64,000 bases of DNA, taken from the NCBI GenBank assembly GCA_012744275.1, contig JAAYIE010000002.1, positions 54,265-118,264 on the forward strand, written 5' to 3'. This DNA is from Desulfobulbaceae bacterium. GTDB lineage: Bacteria; Desulfobacterota; Desulfobulbia; Desulfobulbales; Desulfobulbaceae. Within the stretch, counting starts at the first letter, position 1; every line of letters begins with the position of its first letter. The position numbers and the translations under genes were made by a program. Shown one piece after another: positions 29,605 through 39,639 of the stretch. A model generated the notes under the pieces. The model saw only the letters and a list, made by a program, of their open reading frames with translations. It had not been told where the DNA came from and did not search any database.

Positions 29605-30129
29605 TTATTTGCTCCCCTTTTTGTACTCTTCGTCAGTGAAAGGGCTTTCACTCTGCAAGAGCTCATTCAGCCCAATGACAAAGGAATCCCGCTCTGTGCC
29701 GGTGAGTGCATAGATACCGGTATCCATGCGGATGGCATCCATGGGGCAAGCCTCGACACAAAAACCGCAGTAGATGCACTCCAAAAGATCAATATCAAAG
29801 CGCACCGGTAATTTTTCGGTTCTTCCATCATTGCGCTCACCAGCCTCAATCATGATGCACTTGGCCGGGCAGTTGGTCTGGCACATGAAGCAGGCCACGC
29901 ATTTGACGGTGCCGTCTTCGTGGCGGGTCAACCGATGGCGACCCCGCCAGCGGGCGGTGATCTCAGGCTCTACCTCAGGATAATGGCGGACATACAGTTT
30001 GGAGTTGTCAAGGAAGTTCCGGATAAAATGACCAAAGGTCACTGCCATCCCTTTGAAAACCTCCACCAGATAGACGCGTTCCTGCGGGGTGCCGCCCTTC
30101 CGCTCGACCGTCTTGATATCAATGCTCAT
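29605..30129 (-). CDS. nuoI: NADH-quinone oxidoreductase subunit I (two 4Fe-4S)
   Basis: CVACFMCQTNCPAKCI and CIYCGFCVEACPMDAI; ATG at 30129 preferred over track start. Confidence 0.95.
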   Translation of the reverse strand: MSIDIKTVERKGGTPQERVYLVEVFKGMAVTFGHFIRNFLDNSKLYVRHYPEVEPEITARWRGRHRLTRHEDGTVKCVACFMCQTNCPAKCIMIEAGERNDGRTEKLPVRFDIDLLECIYCGFCVEACPMDAIRMDTGIYALTGTERDSFVIGLNELLQSESPFTDEEYKKGSK

Positions 30130-30140
30130 GCCTGTTCCTC

Positions 30141-31430
30141 TCAGCTCAGTACGACCACAATTGCGCCGGTTATAAAGATATTCAGCAGAGAAAGCGGTAT
30201 CAGGGTCTGCCAGCCCAGTCTCTGCAGCTGATCGTAGCGGAAACGGGGTAAGGTCCACCGTACCCATACGTAGACAAAGCACATGAAGGTGACCTTGACC
30301 AGAAATGTAGCTACCTGCAGGCATGCGGCCAAGATGCGTGCCGCTGCCCCACCTGCACCGATAATCAAAAATATCAAGAGTACCAGCTCAAGCAGGATGA
30401 CAGCTGCCCAAAGCAGCCTGATATACCAGGTTGCCTCGAAAACATCTGGATCGCTTTCACGCGGAAGAAAACGGTTACGATTGTTCTTCCTGATCCAGCC
30501 TACGACAAGATATGCAAGCAAAGGCAAGGCGATCATCAGCAGGATCACCACCAGCCTAGTATGCTCAACCATGAAGGCAGTGCTCAGCCAAGGAATCTGG
30601 AAGCCGCCGAAGTAAAGCGACACAATTATGGCACTGGAAGTAAACATGGCCACATATTCGCCCATGAAGAACATGGCGAATTTCATGCCGCTGTATTCGA
30701 TATGGAAACCGGCAACAATCTCGCTTTCACCTTCCACCAGATCAAAGGGTACACGGTTGGCTTCGGCAAAAGCTGCGACTATGAAAATGATCGCACCCAG
30801 AGGCTGCAGCACTACACCCCACATGGGAATGAAACCAAAGAGCAGCTGTCCCTGGTACTGCACAATTCCAGTCAGATTAACCGTACCATACACGATGAGC
30901 AGGCTGATAAGGGCCAGACCCAGGGGGATTTCGTAACTGATCACCTGCGCAGCCGCGCGCAGCCCCCCGAGCATGCCATACTTATTGTGTGAGGACCAAC
31001 CAGCCAGAATGATGCCGTACACAGCAAAGCCGACAATGGCCATAAACCAGAGGATACCCAGGTCAGTGGGTATGCCCTGCATGAGGTAGGATTTGCCGCC
31101 TAATACCAGCGCATCGGCAAAGGGTACCGAGGCAAAGGATACGATGGCGATAGTAAAGACAATGACCGGAGCAAGTACATAGTAAAACTTGTACTTGATG
31201 TGGGCAGGGATCACATCTTCCTTAAAGGCCAATTTTAGACCATCGGCCAAGTTCTGCACTATTCCCATCAATCGAAAGCCAAAGACATTGGCACGGTTTG
31301 GCCCAGAGCGGTCCTGGATGAAACCGCAGCCACGACGCTCCATCCACACCATCACTGCCAAAAAGCAGACGGGAATAAAGGCCGCAAACAGAACGCGGAT
31401 TATAGTGATGACCGTATCAAGCAGTGACAT
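30141..31430 (-). CDS. nuoH: NADH-quinone oxidoreductase subunit H
   Basis: MERRGCGFIQDRSGPNRANVFG, EANRVPFDLVEGESEIVAGFHIEYSG. Confidence 0.95.
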   Translation of the reverse strand: MSLLDTVITIIRVLFAAFIPVCFLAVMVWMERRGCGFIQDRSGPNRANVFGFRLMGIVQNLADGLKLAFKEDVIPAHIKYKFYYVLAPVIVFTIAIVSFASVPFADALVLGGKSYLMQGIPTDLGILWFMAIVGFAVYGIILAGWSSHNKYGMLGGLRAAAQVISYEIPLGLALISLLIVYGTVNLTGIVQYQGQLLFGFIPMWGVVLQPLGAIIFIVAAFAEANRVPFDLVEGESEIVAGFHIEYSGMKFAMFFMGEYVAMFTSSAIIVSLYFGGFQIPWLSTAFMVEHTRLVVILLMIALPLLAYLVVGWIRKNNRNRFLPRESDPDVFEATWYIRLLWAAVILLELVLLIFLIIGAGGAAARILAACLQVATFLVKVTFMCFVYVWVRWTLPRFRYDQLQRLGWQTLIPLSLLNIFITGAIVVVLS

Positions 31431-32970
31431 TGCCTACCTCGCTCGCGGTTAATGCCAGCCCCTGGGCCGGGATATTCTGCAAATCCAATTTCTTAAAGGC
31501 TTCTACAGTATTGCCAAGGCTTGTTCGAGCTGCCTGTACATCGTCCAGGCCACCGCCCAATTGCCTGATGACACTAAGCATGTTGGGGAAAGGCACATTT
31601 TTCTTTACGGCTGTCTCATAGCGCTGGAGCACGCCATCAACATTAATGATGCTGCCAGAATCCTCACTGTATGAAGCAACTGGTACCAGGTAGGCAGCGG
31701 CATCTGCACAGCTGTTAGCATAGCTGCCGATAAAGGCCATCTCAGCTGTACCGAGACTGGTGTTATTGACCCCACTAAGACTGAGGTCATTGCCAAAATT
31801 GACTACAAGGTCGGCACCTTTGAGCGCGCTATTGAAAACTTCCTTGGTCTCATCAATGCCAAGCACAGCAAAGGCGGCGCGATTGGCAGCCTTGTCATCC
31901 TGAATGAGCCAATCGTCGCCATCACCTTCTTGGATATATCCCTCACTGAAGCCGCTTACCGTTGCCTTTTTTTGTGCCGCCAATTGCTGTATGGCATGCA
32001 TTTGTTCCAGCGAGCAGTTCGGCGACACCACAAAGAAAGGATTTGCAGCCTGATCCAGGCGGCGCTTCAGTGCATTGATCGCACTTTCCAGATCTGCCTG
32101 TTGGCCGGAAGCCAAAGGAGTGCGCAACCTTTTTTCATTTTCCTGTTTATAAGTCATACGACCGGCATCACAGATAAAATACCCGTTCACCTGTTCGTTA
32201 TGACGTGGACGGTACCGATAGATAATGTCGTCCTGGTATTTTTCGCGGTTGTGATCAATGAAAATATTGCAGCCCTTGCTGCAACCATGGCAGATACCCT
32301 TGCTTTTGGTAAGAAACCAGGCGCGCTGTTTGAAACGGAAATCACTGCTGGTCATTGCGCCTACCGGACATAAATCCACCACGTTCAGGGAATAACGGTT
32401 GGAGAGCGGTCGTCCGGGAAAGATATTGACCCGGGCCTGGTCAGTGCGGTTGACAATGCCGAGCTCGCCAGTTTTGGTGATCAGCCTGGTAAAACGGACA
32501 CAGCGTGCACAGAGCACGCAGCGTTCTTGGTCGTGCACTACCCCTGCACCAAAATCGATCTTCTTTCCCTTCACAACCTGCGGCACCCGCATTCGGCTTT
32601 GGGCGCCGTCATACTTCATGTAGTAGTCCTGGAGGATACATTCACCCGCCTGATCACAAATTGGGCAATCAATCGGGTGGTTGATCAGTTCAAACTCCAT
32701 TATGTCGCGCTGAATCTTTTTGATCTTTTCAGAATCCAACCGAACCTTCATGCCTTCAACTGCTCTGGTTTTACAGGCCGGCACCAGGGGTGGACGTCCG
32801 TCTTCAATCTCGACCAGGCACATACGGCAGTTACCGTCAGCTCCCAGGGCGGGATGATAACAGATATGTGGAATTTCGATGCCTACAGCGGCAACGGCGT
32901 CGACTAGGTTCTTTCCAGCCTGAACCTCAACTTCAACTCCGTTGACAGACAGCTTGATAGTATCAGCCAT
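31417..32970 (-). CDS. nuoG: NADH-quinone oxidoreductase subunit G (short form, 517 aa)
   Basis: 2Fe-2S N-terminus (CYHPALGADGNCRMCLVEI), CPICDQAGEC, CVLCARCVRFT. Confidence 0.93.
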   Translation of the reverse strand: MADTIKLSVNGVEVEVQAGKNLVDAVAAVGIEIPHICYHPALGADGNCRMCLVEIEDGRPPLVPACKTRAVEGMKVRLDSEKIKKIQRDIMEFELINHPIDCPICDQAGECILQDYYMKYDGAQSRMRVPQVVKGKKIDFGAGVVHDQERCVLCARCVRFTRLITKTGELGIVNRTDQARVNIFPGRPLSNRYSLNVVDLCPVGAMTSSDFRFKQRAWFLTKSKGICHGCSKGCNIFIDHNREKYQDDIIYRYRPRHNEQVNGYFICDAGRMTYKQENEKRLRTPLASGQQADLESAINALKRRLDQAANPFFVVSPNCSLEQMHAIQQLAAQKKATVSGFSEGYIQEGDGDDWLIQDDKAANRAAFAVLGIDETKEVFNSALKGADLVVNFGNDLSLSGVNNTSLGTAEMAFIGSYANSCADAAAYLVPVASYSEDSGSIINVDGVLQRYETAVKKNVPFPNMLSVIRQLGGGLDDVQAARTSLGNTVEAFKKLDLQNIPAQGLALTASEVGNVTA

Positions 32971-32986
32971 GCTCGTTCCTTATCCT

Positions 32987-34258
32987 CTACATCACGGGTT
33001 CAGCCGATGCATTCTTGGCGGCATAGGCCTCAAATTCAGACCTGAATTTAATCAGATAGCTTCGAAGTGACATCGTGCAGGCGGCGGATAGCACGCATAC
33101 AGTCTTCATTTCGATGTTGTCGCAAAGTTCCAGCAAGAGGTCAATGTCAGCGACCTTGCCTTTACCAGCTATGAGTTGCTCAAGAATCTTGAGCATCCAG
33201 CCCAAGCCTTCACGGCATGGGGTGCACTGGCCGCAGGATTCGTGGTAGTAGAAATGTACCAGATTTTCCGCCAGCTTAACCATATCCACCGTGTCGTCCA
33301 AAACCACGATGCCGCCAGAACCAAACATGGTTTTATGGGCTGCCAAAGATTCATAATCCAAGGTTGCATCCTGTGCTTCCTCAGGGGTCAGCACTGGGGT
33401 AGAACTGCCGCCAGGGATAATGCCCTTGAGTTTTCTTCCCTCGCGCACACCGCCTGCCACCTTGTCGATCACCTCTAATACCGGTAAACCCAAAGGCAGC
33501 TCATACATACCGGGCTTTTGCACCAGACCGGAGATGCCGAAAAGGTGCGTACCTGGGCTTTTTTCCGTACCAAAAGCCTTGTACGCGTCGGCACCGTTGG
33601 CAAGAATAAACGGCAAGGAAGCGATGGACTGCACATTATTGATGATAGTAGGACAGCCATACAATCCTTCTATCGCAGGAAAGGGTGGTTTACTTCGCGG
33701 TTGCCCCTTCTTGCCCTCAATGGACTCAAGGAGCGCTGTTTCCTCGCCGCAGATATAAGCGCCAGCACCACGGTGTACAGTCACATCTATGCGAAAGTCA
33801 TGTCCAGCAACTTTTTCACCCAGATAACCTGCAGCGTAAGCCTCGTCTATTGCGGCCTGCAGCACTTTTACCTGACTGGTATATTCACCGCGGATATAGA
33901 TGTAGGCGTCGTGGCTGTTTATGGCATAGCAGCAGATGATGATGCCTTCAATAAGCATGTGAGGATCGCGCACCAGGATGTAGCGATCCTTAAAGGTAGC
34001 CGGTTCTGACTCATCCGAGTTCACTGCCAGGTAAACTGGTTTGTCCAGCCCCTTTGGCAGAAAGGTCCATTTAAGTCCGGTGGGAAAGCCGGCACCACCA
34101 CGGCCACGCAATCCGCTTGCTTTGACCACTTCCGTCACTGCAGCAGGCTCCATGGCAAACAACTTGTCCAGCGTGGCGTAGGCGCCATGCTCTTTTGCTA
34201 TCTCAAGTTTGTTGGCACCTTCTATGTCGAACTTGGCGCTGAGTACCTTGACTTCCAT
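32987..34258 (-). CDS. nuoF: NADH-quinone oxidoreductase subunit F
   Basis: GLRGRGGAGFPTGLKW, GAYICGEETALLESIEG, ESCGQCTPCREG. Confidence 0.95.
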   Translation of the reverse strand: MEVKVLSAKFDIEGANKLEIAKEHGAYATLDKLFAMEPAAVTEVVKASGLRGRGGAGFPTGLKWTFLPKGLDKPVYLAVNSDESEPATFKDRYILVRDPHMLIEGIIICCYAINSHDAYIYIRGEYTSQVKVLQAAIDEAYAAGYLGEKVAGHDFRIDVTVHRGAGAYICGEETALLESIEGKKGQPRSKPPFPAIEGLYGCPTIINNVQSIASLPFILANGADAYKAFGTEKSPGTHLFGISGLVQKPGMYELPLGLPVLEVIDKVAGGVREGRKLKGIIPGGSSTPVLTPEEAQDATLDYESLAAHKTMFGSGGIVVLDDTVDMVKLAENLVHFYYHESCGQCTPCREGLGWMLKILEQLIAGKGKVADIDLLLELCDNIEMKTVCVLSAACTMSLRSYLIKFRSEFEAYAAKNASAEPVM

Positions 34259-34271
34259 TCCAATCGCCTCC

Positions 34272-34778
34272 TTATTTCAGCGTGGACAGCAGTTCCTTGA
34301 ACTTGTCAACGGTCATGTTTTCATGGAACTCCCCGTTGATCTGGACTACCGGCGCAGAGCCGCAGTGGCCCAGGCATTCCACCTCTTCCAGGCTGAACCG
34401 CCCATCCTCACTGATCTGTCCCGGCCGTATACCCAGTTCCTGCTGTAAATAATCCACAATCTGCTGTTTACCCAGCAGATAGCAGGAGAGCGTCCGGCAA
34501 ACGCAGATATGGTATTTCCCCATCGGCCGGAGGTGATACATGGTGTAAAATGTGGCCACTTCATAGACTTGGCTGGCAAAAGTGCCAATCCGGTCTGCCA
34601 CGTAGGCAATGGACTCGACGCTAATCCAGCCCTGTTGGTCCTGAATGAGCCAGAGGGAAGGCAGAATCAGTGAATCCCGGTTCGGATAGCGTTTGGCCAG
34701 TCGCTCAAACTCCGCATCCCGCTCGGCATCAAAGGCAAATGGTTTGCCGCTCTCTATAAGCTCTGCTCGGTTACTCAT
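34272..34778 (-). CDS. nuoE: NADH-quinone oxidoreductase subunit E
   Basis: 2Fe-2S thioredoxin-like: CRTLSCYLLG ... ECLGHCGSAPVVQING. Confidence 0.94.
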   Translation of the reverse strand: MSNRAELIESGKPFAFDAERDAEFERLAKRYPNRDSLILPSLWLIQDQQGWISVESIAYVADRIGTFASQVYEVATFYTMYHLRPMGKYHICVCRTLSCYLLGKQQIVDYLQQELGIRPGQISEDGRFSLEEVECLGHCGSAPVVQINGEFHENMTVDKFKELLSTLK

Positions 34779-36490
34779 CTGTCCAGCTCTCCGCCTATGA
34801 TGTTCAAACTGCCGAGATTGGCGATGACGTCGGCAATCATACTGCCCTCAATCATCTTGTGAAAGCCGCCCATCATGTAGAAACAGGGTGGCCGCACCTT
34901 GCATTTATAGGGGGTGCCGCTGCCATCGGAAACAAAGTAAAAACCCAGTTCGCCATTGGCTGCCTCATAGCCGTCGTACCATTCACCTGGTGGTGTGCGT
35001 ACACCCTCAAAAATCAGTTTGAAGTGGCCGGCCAGGGCCTCAATATTGCTGTACACCTCTTGCTTGGGTGGCAGGGCCACACGAACATTCGACACAAATA
35101 CCGGCCCCTCAGGCACCATCTTCATTGCCTGGCGAATTATGCTCGCGCTCTGATAAATCTCTTCAAACCGCACCATGATGCGATCGTAGACATCACCCTG
35201 TGATCCGACGGGTATGGAGAAATCAAAGGCATCATAATTGTAGTACGGCCTGATTTTGCGCAAATCAAAGGGGACACCGCTTGCCCGGAGACAGGGCCCA
35301 GTAAAGCCATAAGACAGAGCCTTTTCTGCCGGGAAGACACAAACGCCCTGGGTTCGATCATGGACAATACGATTTTTCTGCACCAGTTTGAGCGAGTCTG
35401 CCACGCCCATTTCAATATCACACAGTTGTTGCTCCATATCTGCCTGCCATCCCTCGTAAAAGTCGCGGTACATACCGCCAATTCGGGTAAAGGATGTAGT
35501 CAGGCGACCGCCGGTGAGCCGGCTGATGAAGTCGTAGGAGGCTTCCTTCTGGTTGTAGAGGTACCAATAGTTGGTCAAACCGCCTATATCAAGCAAGTTG
35601 GCAGCCAGACAGACCAGATGATCCTGAATACGGAAAAATTCACTCAGGATCACCCGCATGAATTTGGCTCGCTCGGTGATTTCCACGCCCAACCAGGATT
35701 CAACCGCCTTGACATAGGCGATATTATTCATCAGAGCGGAGCAGTAATTGAGCCGGTCAGTCAGAGGAACGACCTGGTTATAGGTGCGATGCTCTGCAGT
35801 TTTTTCAAAACCACGGTGCAGATAGCCTATTTCATTGACGTTGGCGAGTATGGTCTCGCCATCAAGCGCGGTCAGTATACGAATGGCGCCATGGGTTGCC
35901 GGGTGAGCTGGCCCCATGTTGAGATACATGATTTCGGTATGTAGCTCCGCCATTGAAGTATCGTCAATGCCATTATACTTGAGCCGGGCCTTGATTTCAT
36001 TTTCCAGCGGGTCAGTCTCATAACAGATCTGCCCCTGATAGATGTCATAGTCCTTGCGCAGCGGATGGCCGACAAATTGCCAGTGGTTGAGGATGCGACG
36101 CAGATCATGGTGACCCTGAAAATGGATGCCATACTGGTCGTAGGTTTCCCGTTCGCCCCAAATAGCAGAACCCCACAACTTGGTAGCGCTGGGAATACCT
36201 TTTTCTGGATCTGCCACCGGCACCCGCACCTGTACCTGCAAACCGTTTTCAGGATTGCGCAGGATGTACACCACCACAAAGCGGGTTGGTTGCGGGGTCG
36301 GATAGGTAAGGAAATCGATCCCAGTCACATCAAGCAGAAGGCTGCAGCCGAATTGCGGATCATTTTTGAGCTTCGCGAGACTGGCTTCGAGAACGTCCGG
36401 CTGCACGGTGAGAACCACGGAACCCATGTTCTCGCGGCAATCCGCATCCGGAAAAGCGGTCTGAATGTTTTGGAGCGCCGTTGTAGTCAT
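34775..36490 (-). CDS. nuoC: NADH-quinone oxidoreductase fused subunit C/D
   Basis: NuoC-like 30-kDa domain followed by 49-kDa NuoD domain (MGPAHPATHGAIRILTALDGE) in a single ORF. Confidence 0.94.
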   Translation of the reverse strand: MTTTALQNIQTAFPDADCRENMGSVVLTVQPDVLEASLAKLKNDPQFGCSLLLDVTGIDFLTYPTPQPTRFVVVYILRNPENGLQVQVRVPVADPEKGIPSATKLWGSAIWGERETYDQYGIHFQGHHDLRRILNHWQFVGHPLRKDYDIYQGQICYETDPLENEIKARLKYNGIDDTSMAELHTEIMYLNMGPAHPATHGAIRILTALDGETILANVNEIGYLHRGFEKTAEHRTYNQVVPLTDRLNYCSALMNNIAYVKAVESWLGVEITERAKFMRVILSEFFRIQDHLVCLAANLLDIGGLTNYWYLYNQKEASYDFISRLTGGRLTTSFTRIGGMYRDFYEGWQADMEQQLCDIEMGVADSLKLVQKNRIVHDRTQGVCVFPAEKALSYGFTGPCLRASGVPFDLRKIRPYYNYDAFDFSIPVGSQGDVYDRIMVRFEEIYQSASIIRQAMKMVPEGPVFVSNVRVALPPKQEVYSNIEALAGHFKLIFEGVRTPPGEWYDGYEAANGELGFYFVSDGSGTPYKCKVRPPCFYMMGGFHKMIEGSMIADVIANLGSLNIIGGELDR

Positions 36491-37002
36491 CAGTCGAAAA
36501 TCCCTTTGAAATCTTTCTGGCGATCGTTAAGCACACTTTCTCCCCGCACCTTGTCCTGAATCTTCAGGAGCGCATCCAGAATGGCCTCAGGCCTGGGCGG
36601 ACAGCCAGCTACATACACATCCACAGGGATGACAGTGTCAATGCCCTGCACAGTACAGTAGTTGTCATACATACCACCCGTGGAGGCACAGGCACCCACC
36701 GAAACCACCCACTTAGGCTCCGACATCTGATCGTAGATCCGCTTCAAGATGGGCGCCTGTTTGTAGCTTATGGTGCCACACACCATGAGCAGATCTGCCT
36801 GCCGGGGGGAATAGCGCAAAACTTCAGCGCCAAAGCGAGCAATATCGAATTGACTAGCCGCTGTACTCATGAATTCGATAGCGCAGCAGGCAGTACCAAA
36901 AACATAGGGCCACAAAGAGTTTTCCCGCCCCCAATTCAGAACAGCATCCAATTTGGTGGTCAGAAATCCTTCACCCAGTCGTGCTTCTATTCCTAGCGCC
37001 AA
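36490..37002 (-). CDS. nuoB: NADH-quinone oxidoreductase subunit B
   Basis: [15 protein letters not shown]...[19 protein letters not shown]...GCPPRPEAI; probable TTG start at 37002 overlapping nuoA stop. Confidence 0.9.
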   Translation of the reverse strand: MALGIEARLGEGFLTTKLDAVLNWGRENSLWPYVFGTACCAIEFMSTAASQFDIARFGAEVLRYSPRQADLLMVCGTISYKQAPILKRIYDQMSEPKWVVSVGACASTGGMYDNYCTVQGIDTVIPVDVYVAGCPPRPEAILDALLKIQDKVRGESVLNDRQKDFKGIFD

Positions 37003-37352
37003 TTGAGCACCCCTTTCTTGATTATGTAGATGAGCCCTGTTAAGAGCAGCAGCATGAAGGTGACCATTTCGACGAAACCGAGCCAGCCCAGCTCGCGCAG
37101 ACCCACTGCCCACGGGTACATAAAAACCATTTCAATATCAAAGAGAAGAAACATGATGGCCAACAGATAAAACTTGACGCTGAACTTCTGTTCCGCCAGG
37201 CCGATCATGCGCTTGATACCGCTTTCGTAGGGGGCTTCTTTTGCCGGATTGCTGGCGCGCGGCCCCAGTACTACTGTGGCCAGCATGATCAGCGGCACCA
37301 GCAAGGCAAGGCCGACCAAGGCGACAATCGAAAGAACCAATTCAGTGACCAT
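36993..37352 (-). CDS. nuoA: NADH-quinone oxidoreductase subunit A
   Basis: [11 protein letters not shown]...[28 protein letters not shown]-type motif. Confidence 0.94.
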   Translation of the reverse strand: MVTELVLSIVALVGLALLVPLIMLATVVLGPRASNPAKEAPYESGIKRMIGLAEQKFSVKFYLLAIMFLLFDIEMVFMYPWAVGLRELGWLGFVEMVTFMLLLLTGLIYIIKKGVLNWR

Positions 37353-37932
37353 GAACCAGACCTCTTACATGCAGGATGAAAATGAATGAACGGCTATTCA
37401 TTAACCGGTGCCGATTCGGCCTGTCAAGGGAAAAAAATGAAGTTTTTCCAGTGAAGACCGGGATGATTCGAACCAGTTACGACGGTTTGTCTGCGTTTGT
37501 CCGTGTAACTCCGTCGGGGTCGCATCAAAAAAACCGAAACAAATATCAAAAAAAATCTATACAAATTCTGCCAGAACGATACTGCGAAACTGTACTTGTC
37601 TTCCTCCCCAAGAAAGCAGCCCTGCCCTAGCTAACCATACATTTTCCAGTTTCAGCAGCATGCACAATATATTATCGTGTTAATATGGCTGTACTGGTAT
37701 CCTGTGCATTGCTTAAACATACAAAAAACTGTTGTGCGTACCGGTGCAAGGCATCTTTTTCCTTCCATACAAGGGAAGAATGGCTATCTTACAAGACACA
37801 GCAGGTCGGGCTTACGTTGAATTCGCCTGCCCATTTTTAACACCCCAGCAGAGTAGTTGAACAAACAGTATCCTTGACCCTGCCGAGTTGATAAAGGCTG
37901 TTTCTCGGCAAACACCTACCCGAACAGGCGCC

Positions 37933-39057
37933 ATGCGCAAAAAAAAAATACTCTTTCTTCTGTCAGATACCGGCGGCGGCCACCGTGCTTCAGCCATGGC
38001 TATCAGTGAAGCTATTGAGGCCCTGTATCCGGGCCAATATGAAAGCCTTATCGAAGATGTGTGGAAACGTCACATGCCCTACCCCATCAACCGCTTTCCA
38101 GATACCTACGGTTGGATCACCGGGCCTGGCATGCCCATTTGGGCGCTCATATGGAAGCTAACCTACTACAGAAAAATGCAGCGGCTTGTTTTCGCAAGCT
38201 TTGCCCCACTTGTCAAAAATTCGGTAACGGCTTTCATGCGCAAAGAGCAGCCCGACCTGGTGGTATCGGTGCATCCGCTCATGAATCATCTCGGCCTGCA
38301 GTGGCGTGAATCCGCTGGCTTAAATGTACCTTTCATTACTGTGGTCACTGATATGGTCACCTTGCATTCCTCCTGGATATGCCCGCAGGTGGACCGTTGC
38401 CTGGTGCCAACGGAAAAGGCGCGCGATCTGGCCCTGGAATTGGGCATGCCGAGGGAAAAGTTGGCGGTGCATGGCCAGCCAGTGGGGCTCAAATTCAACG
38501 AGGTGAGCGGTGACAAGCGCAAACATAAACTGCACTTGGGCATTGATCCCGACAAACCCGCCATTCTTATAGTTGGCGGCGGTGAAGGCACGGGTCAGAT
38601 TTATCGCATTGCCCGAAGAATCGCCAAAACTATTCCCAATGGCCAGCTCCTGGTGGTCACCGGTCGCAATCAACGGTTGAAAGCACGCCTGGACGCTGTT
38701 TCTTGGGATATCCCCACCAGCGTTTACGGCTTTGTCGACAATATGCCAGAGTTGATGGGTGCAGCCGATCTCTTGGTCACCAAGGCCGGCCCAGGTACCA
38801 TCAGTGAGGCCTTCATCGCTGGCCTGCCGCTCATACTTTCCGGTTATATACGAGGACAGGAGGCCGGCAATGTCGCTTACGTAAAAGAACATAAAGCCGG
38901 GGCCTATGCCTCCACCACCCGTGGTCTAACCGCCCTTGCCCGCGACTGGCTGGATGTCAACAATCCTATTTTGCAGGAGTTGGCCCGCAATGCCTCCTGC
39001 CTGGCACGGCCCAACGCGTCCCTGGATATTGCCACCGATATCTGCAAGCTCGTCTGA
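37933..39057 (+). CDS. MGDG synthase/processive diacylglycerol glycosyltransferase-like (GT28) protein
   Basis: KILFLLSDTGGGHRASAMAI...; VVTDMVTLHSSWICPQVDRCLVPTEKAR; TKAGPGTISEAFIAGLPLILSGYIRGQEAGN. Confidence 0.85.
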   Translation: MRKKKILFLLSDTGGGHRASAMAISEAIEALYPGQYESLIEDVWKRHMPYPINRFPDTYGWITGPGMPIWALIWKLTYYRKMQRLVFASFAPLVKNSVTAFMRKEQPDLVVSVHPLMNHLGLQWRESAGLNVPFITVVTDMVTLHSSWICPQVDRCLVPTEKARDLALELGMPREKLAVHGQPVGLKFNEVSGDKRKHKLHLGIDPDKPAILIVGGGEGTGQIYRIARRIAKTIPNGQLLVVTGRNQRLKARLDAVSWDIPTSVYGFVDNMPELMGAADLLVTKAGPGTISEAFIAGLPLILSGYIRGQEAGNVAYVKEHKAGAYASTTRGLTALARDWLDVNNPILQELARNASCLARPNASLDIATDICKLV

Positions 39058-39069
39058 CAGATCTGACTG

Positions 39070-39639
39070 TTGAATATGGCGTATCTTTTGCTCTTCCTGG
39101 CGGTACTCGTCGAAGGACCGATCGCCACGTTGGCTGCTGCAACACTGGCCGCCAAAGCCGTCAATGACCTTTCCATCGGTATAGTGGTGCTTGTGGCCAT
39201 TGGCGGAAATCTTGCCGCTGATTTCCTCTGGTACTTTTTAGGACGTTTCGGTAAAGGCAGGCTTTCACTAAGGCTGCTTCCCGGCTCCACACAGTTAAAC
39301 CGGGGACGCATCCTGACCGTGCAAACCCATTTGCGCGATCATGGCCTGTGGTATTTTGTGGCGGCCAAGCTCAGCCTTGGCTTGGCCATGGTTCCGGTAC
39401 TCCTGGCCATGGGCATGGCCAAGGTTGCCCTGCCCCGGCTGCTGCCAGTGGCCATAGTCTGTGAAATCGTCTGGACCGGTGCCCTCGCCCTGGCTGGCTA
39501 TTACGGTATGGGTCCGATCCTTACTCGAATCCTTGAAAGTGAATCTGCTTACATCCACTGGGGTGCGGCTGGCACGGCGGTCATGGTCATTCTCGCCTTT
39601 TTCTTGTGGAAATGGCAAGGAGGCACAAAAACTTCATGA
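39070..39639 (+). CDS. DedA family (SNARE-associated) membrane protein
   Basis: Hydrophobic with FLAVLVEGPIATLAAATLAA, GNLAADFLWYFLGRFGKGRL pattern. Confidence 0.78.
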   Translation: MNMAYLLLFLAVLVEGPIATLAAATLAAKAVNDLSIGIVVLVAIGGNLAADFLWYFLGRFGKGRLSLRLLPGSTQLNRGRILTVQTHLRDHGLWYFVAAKLSLGLAMVPVLLAMGMAKVALPRLLPVAIVCEIVWTGALALAGYYGMGPILTRILESESAYIHWGAAGTAVMVILAFFLWKWQGGTKTS

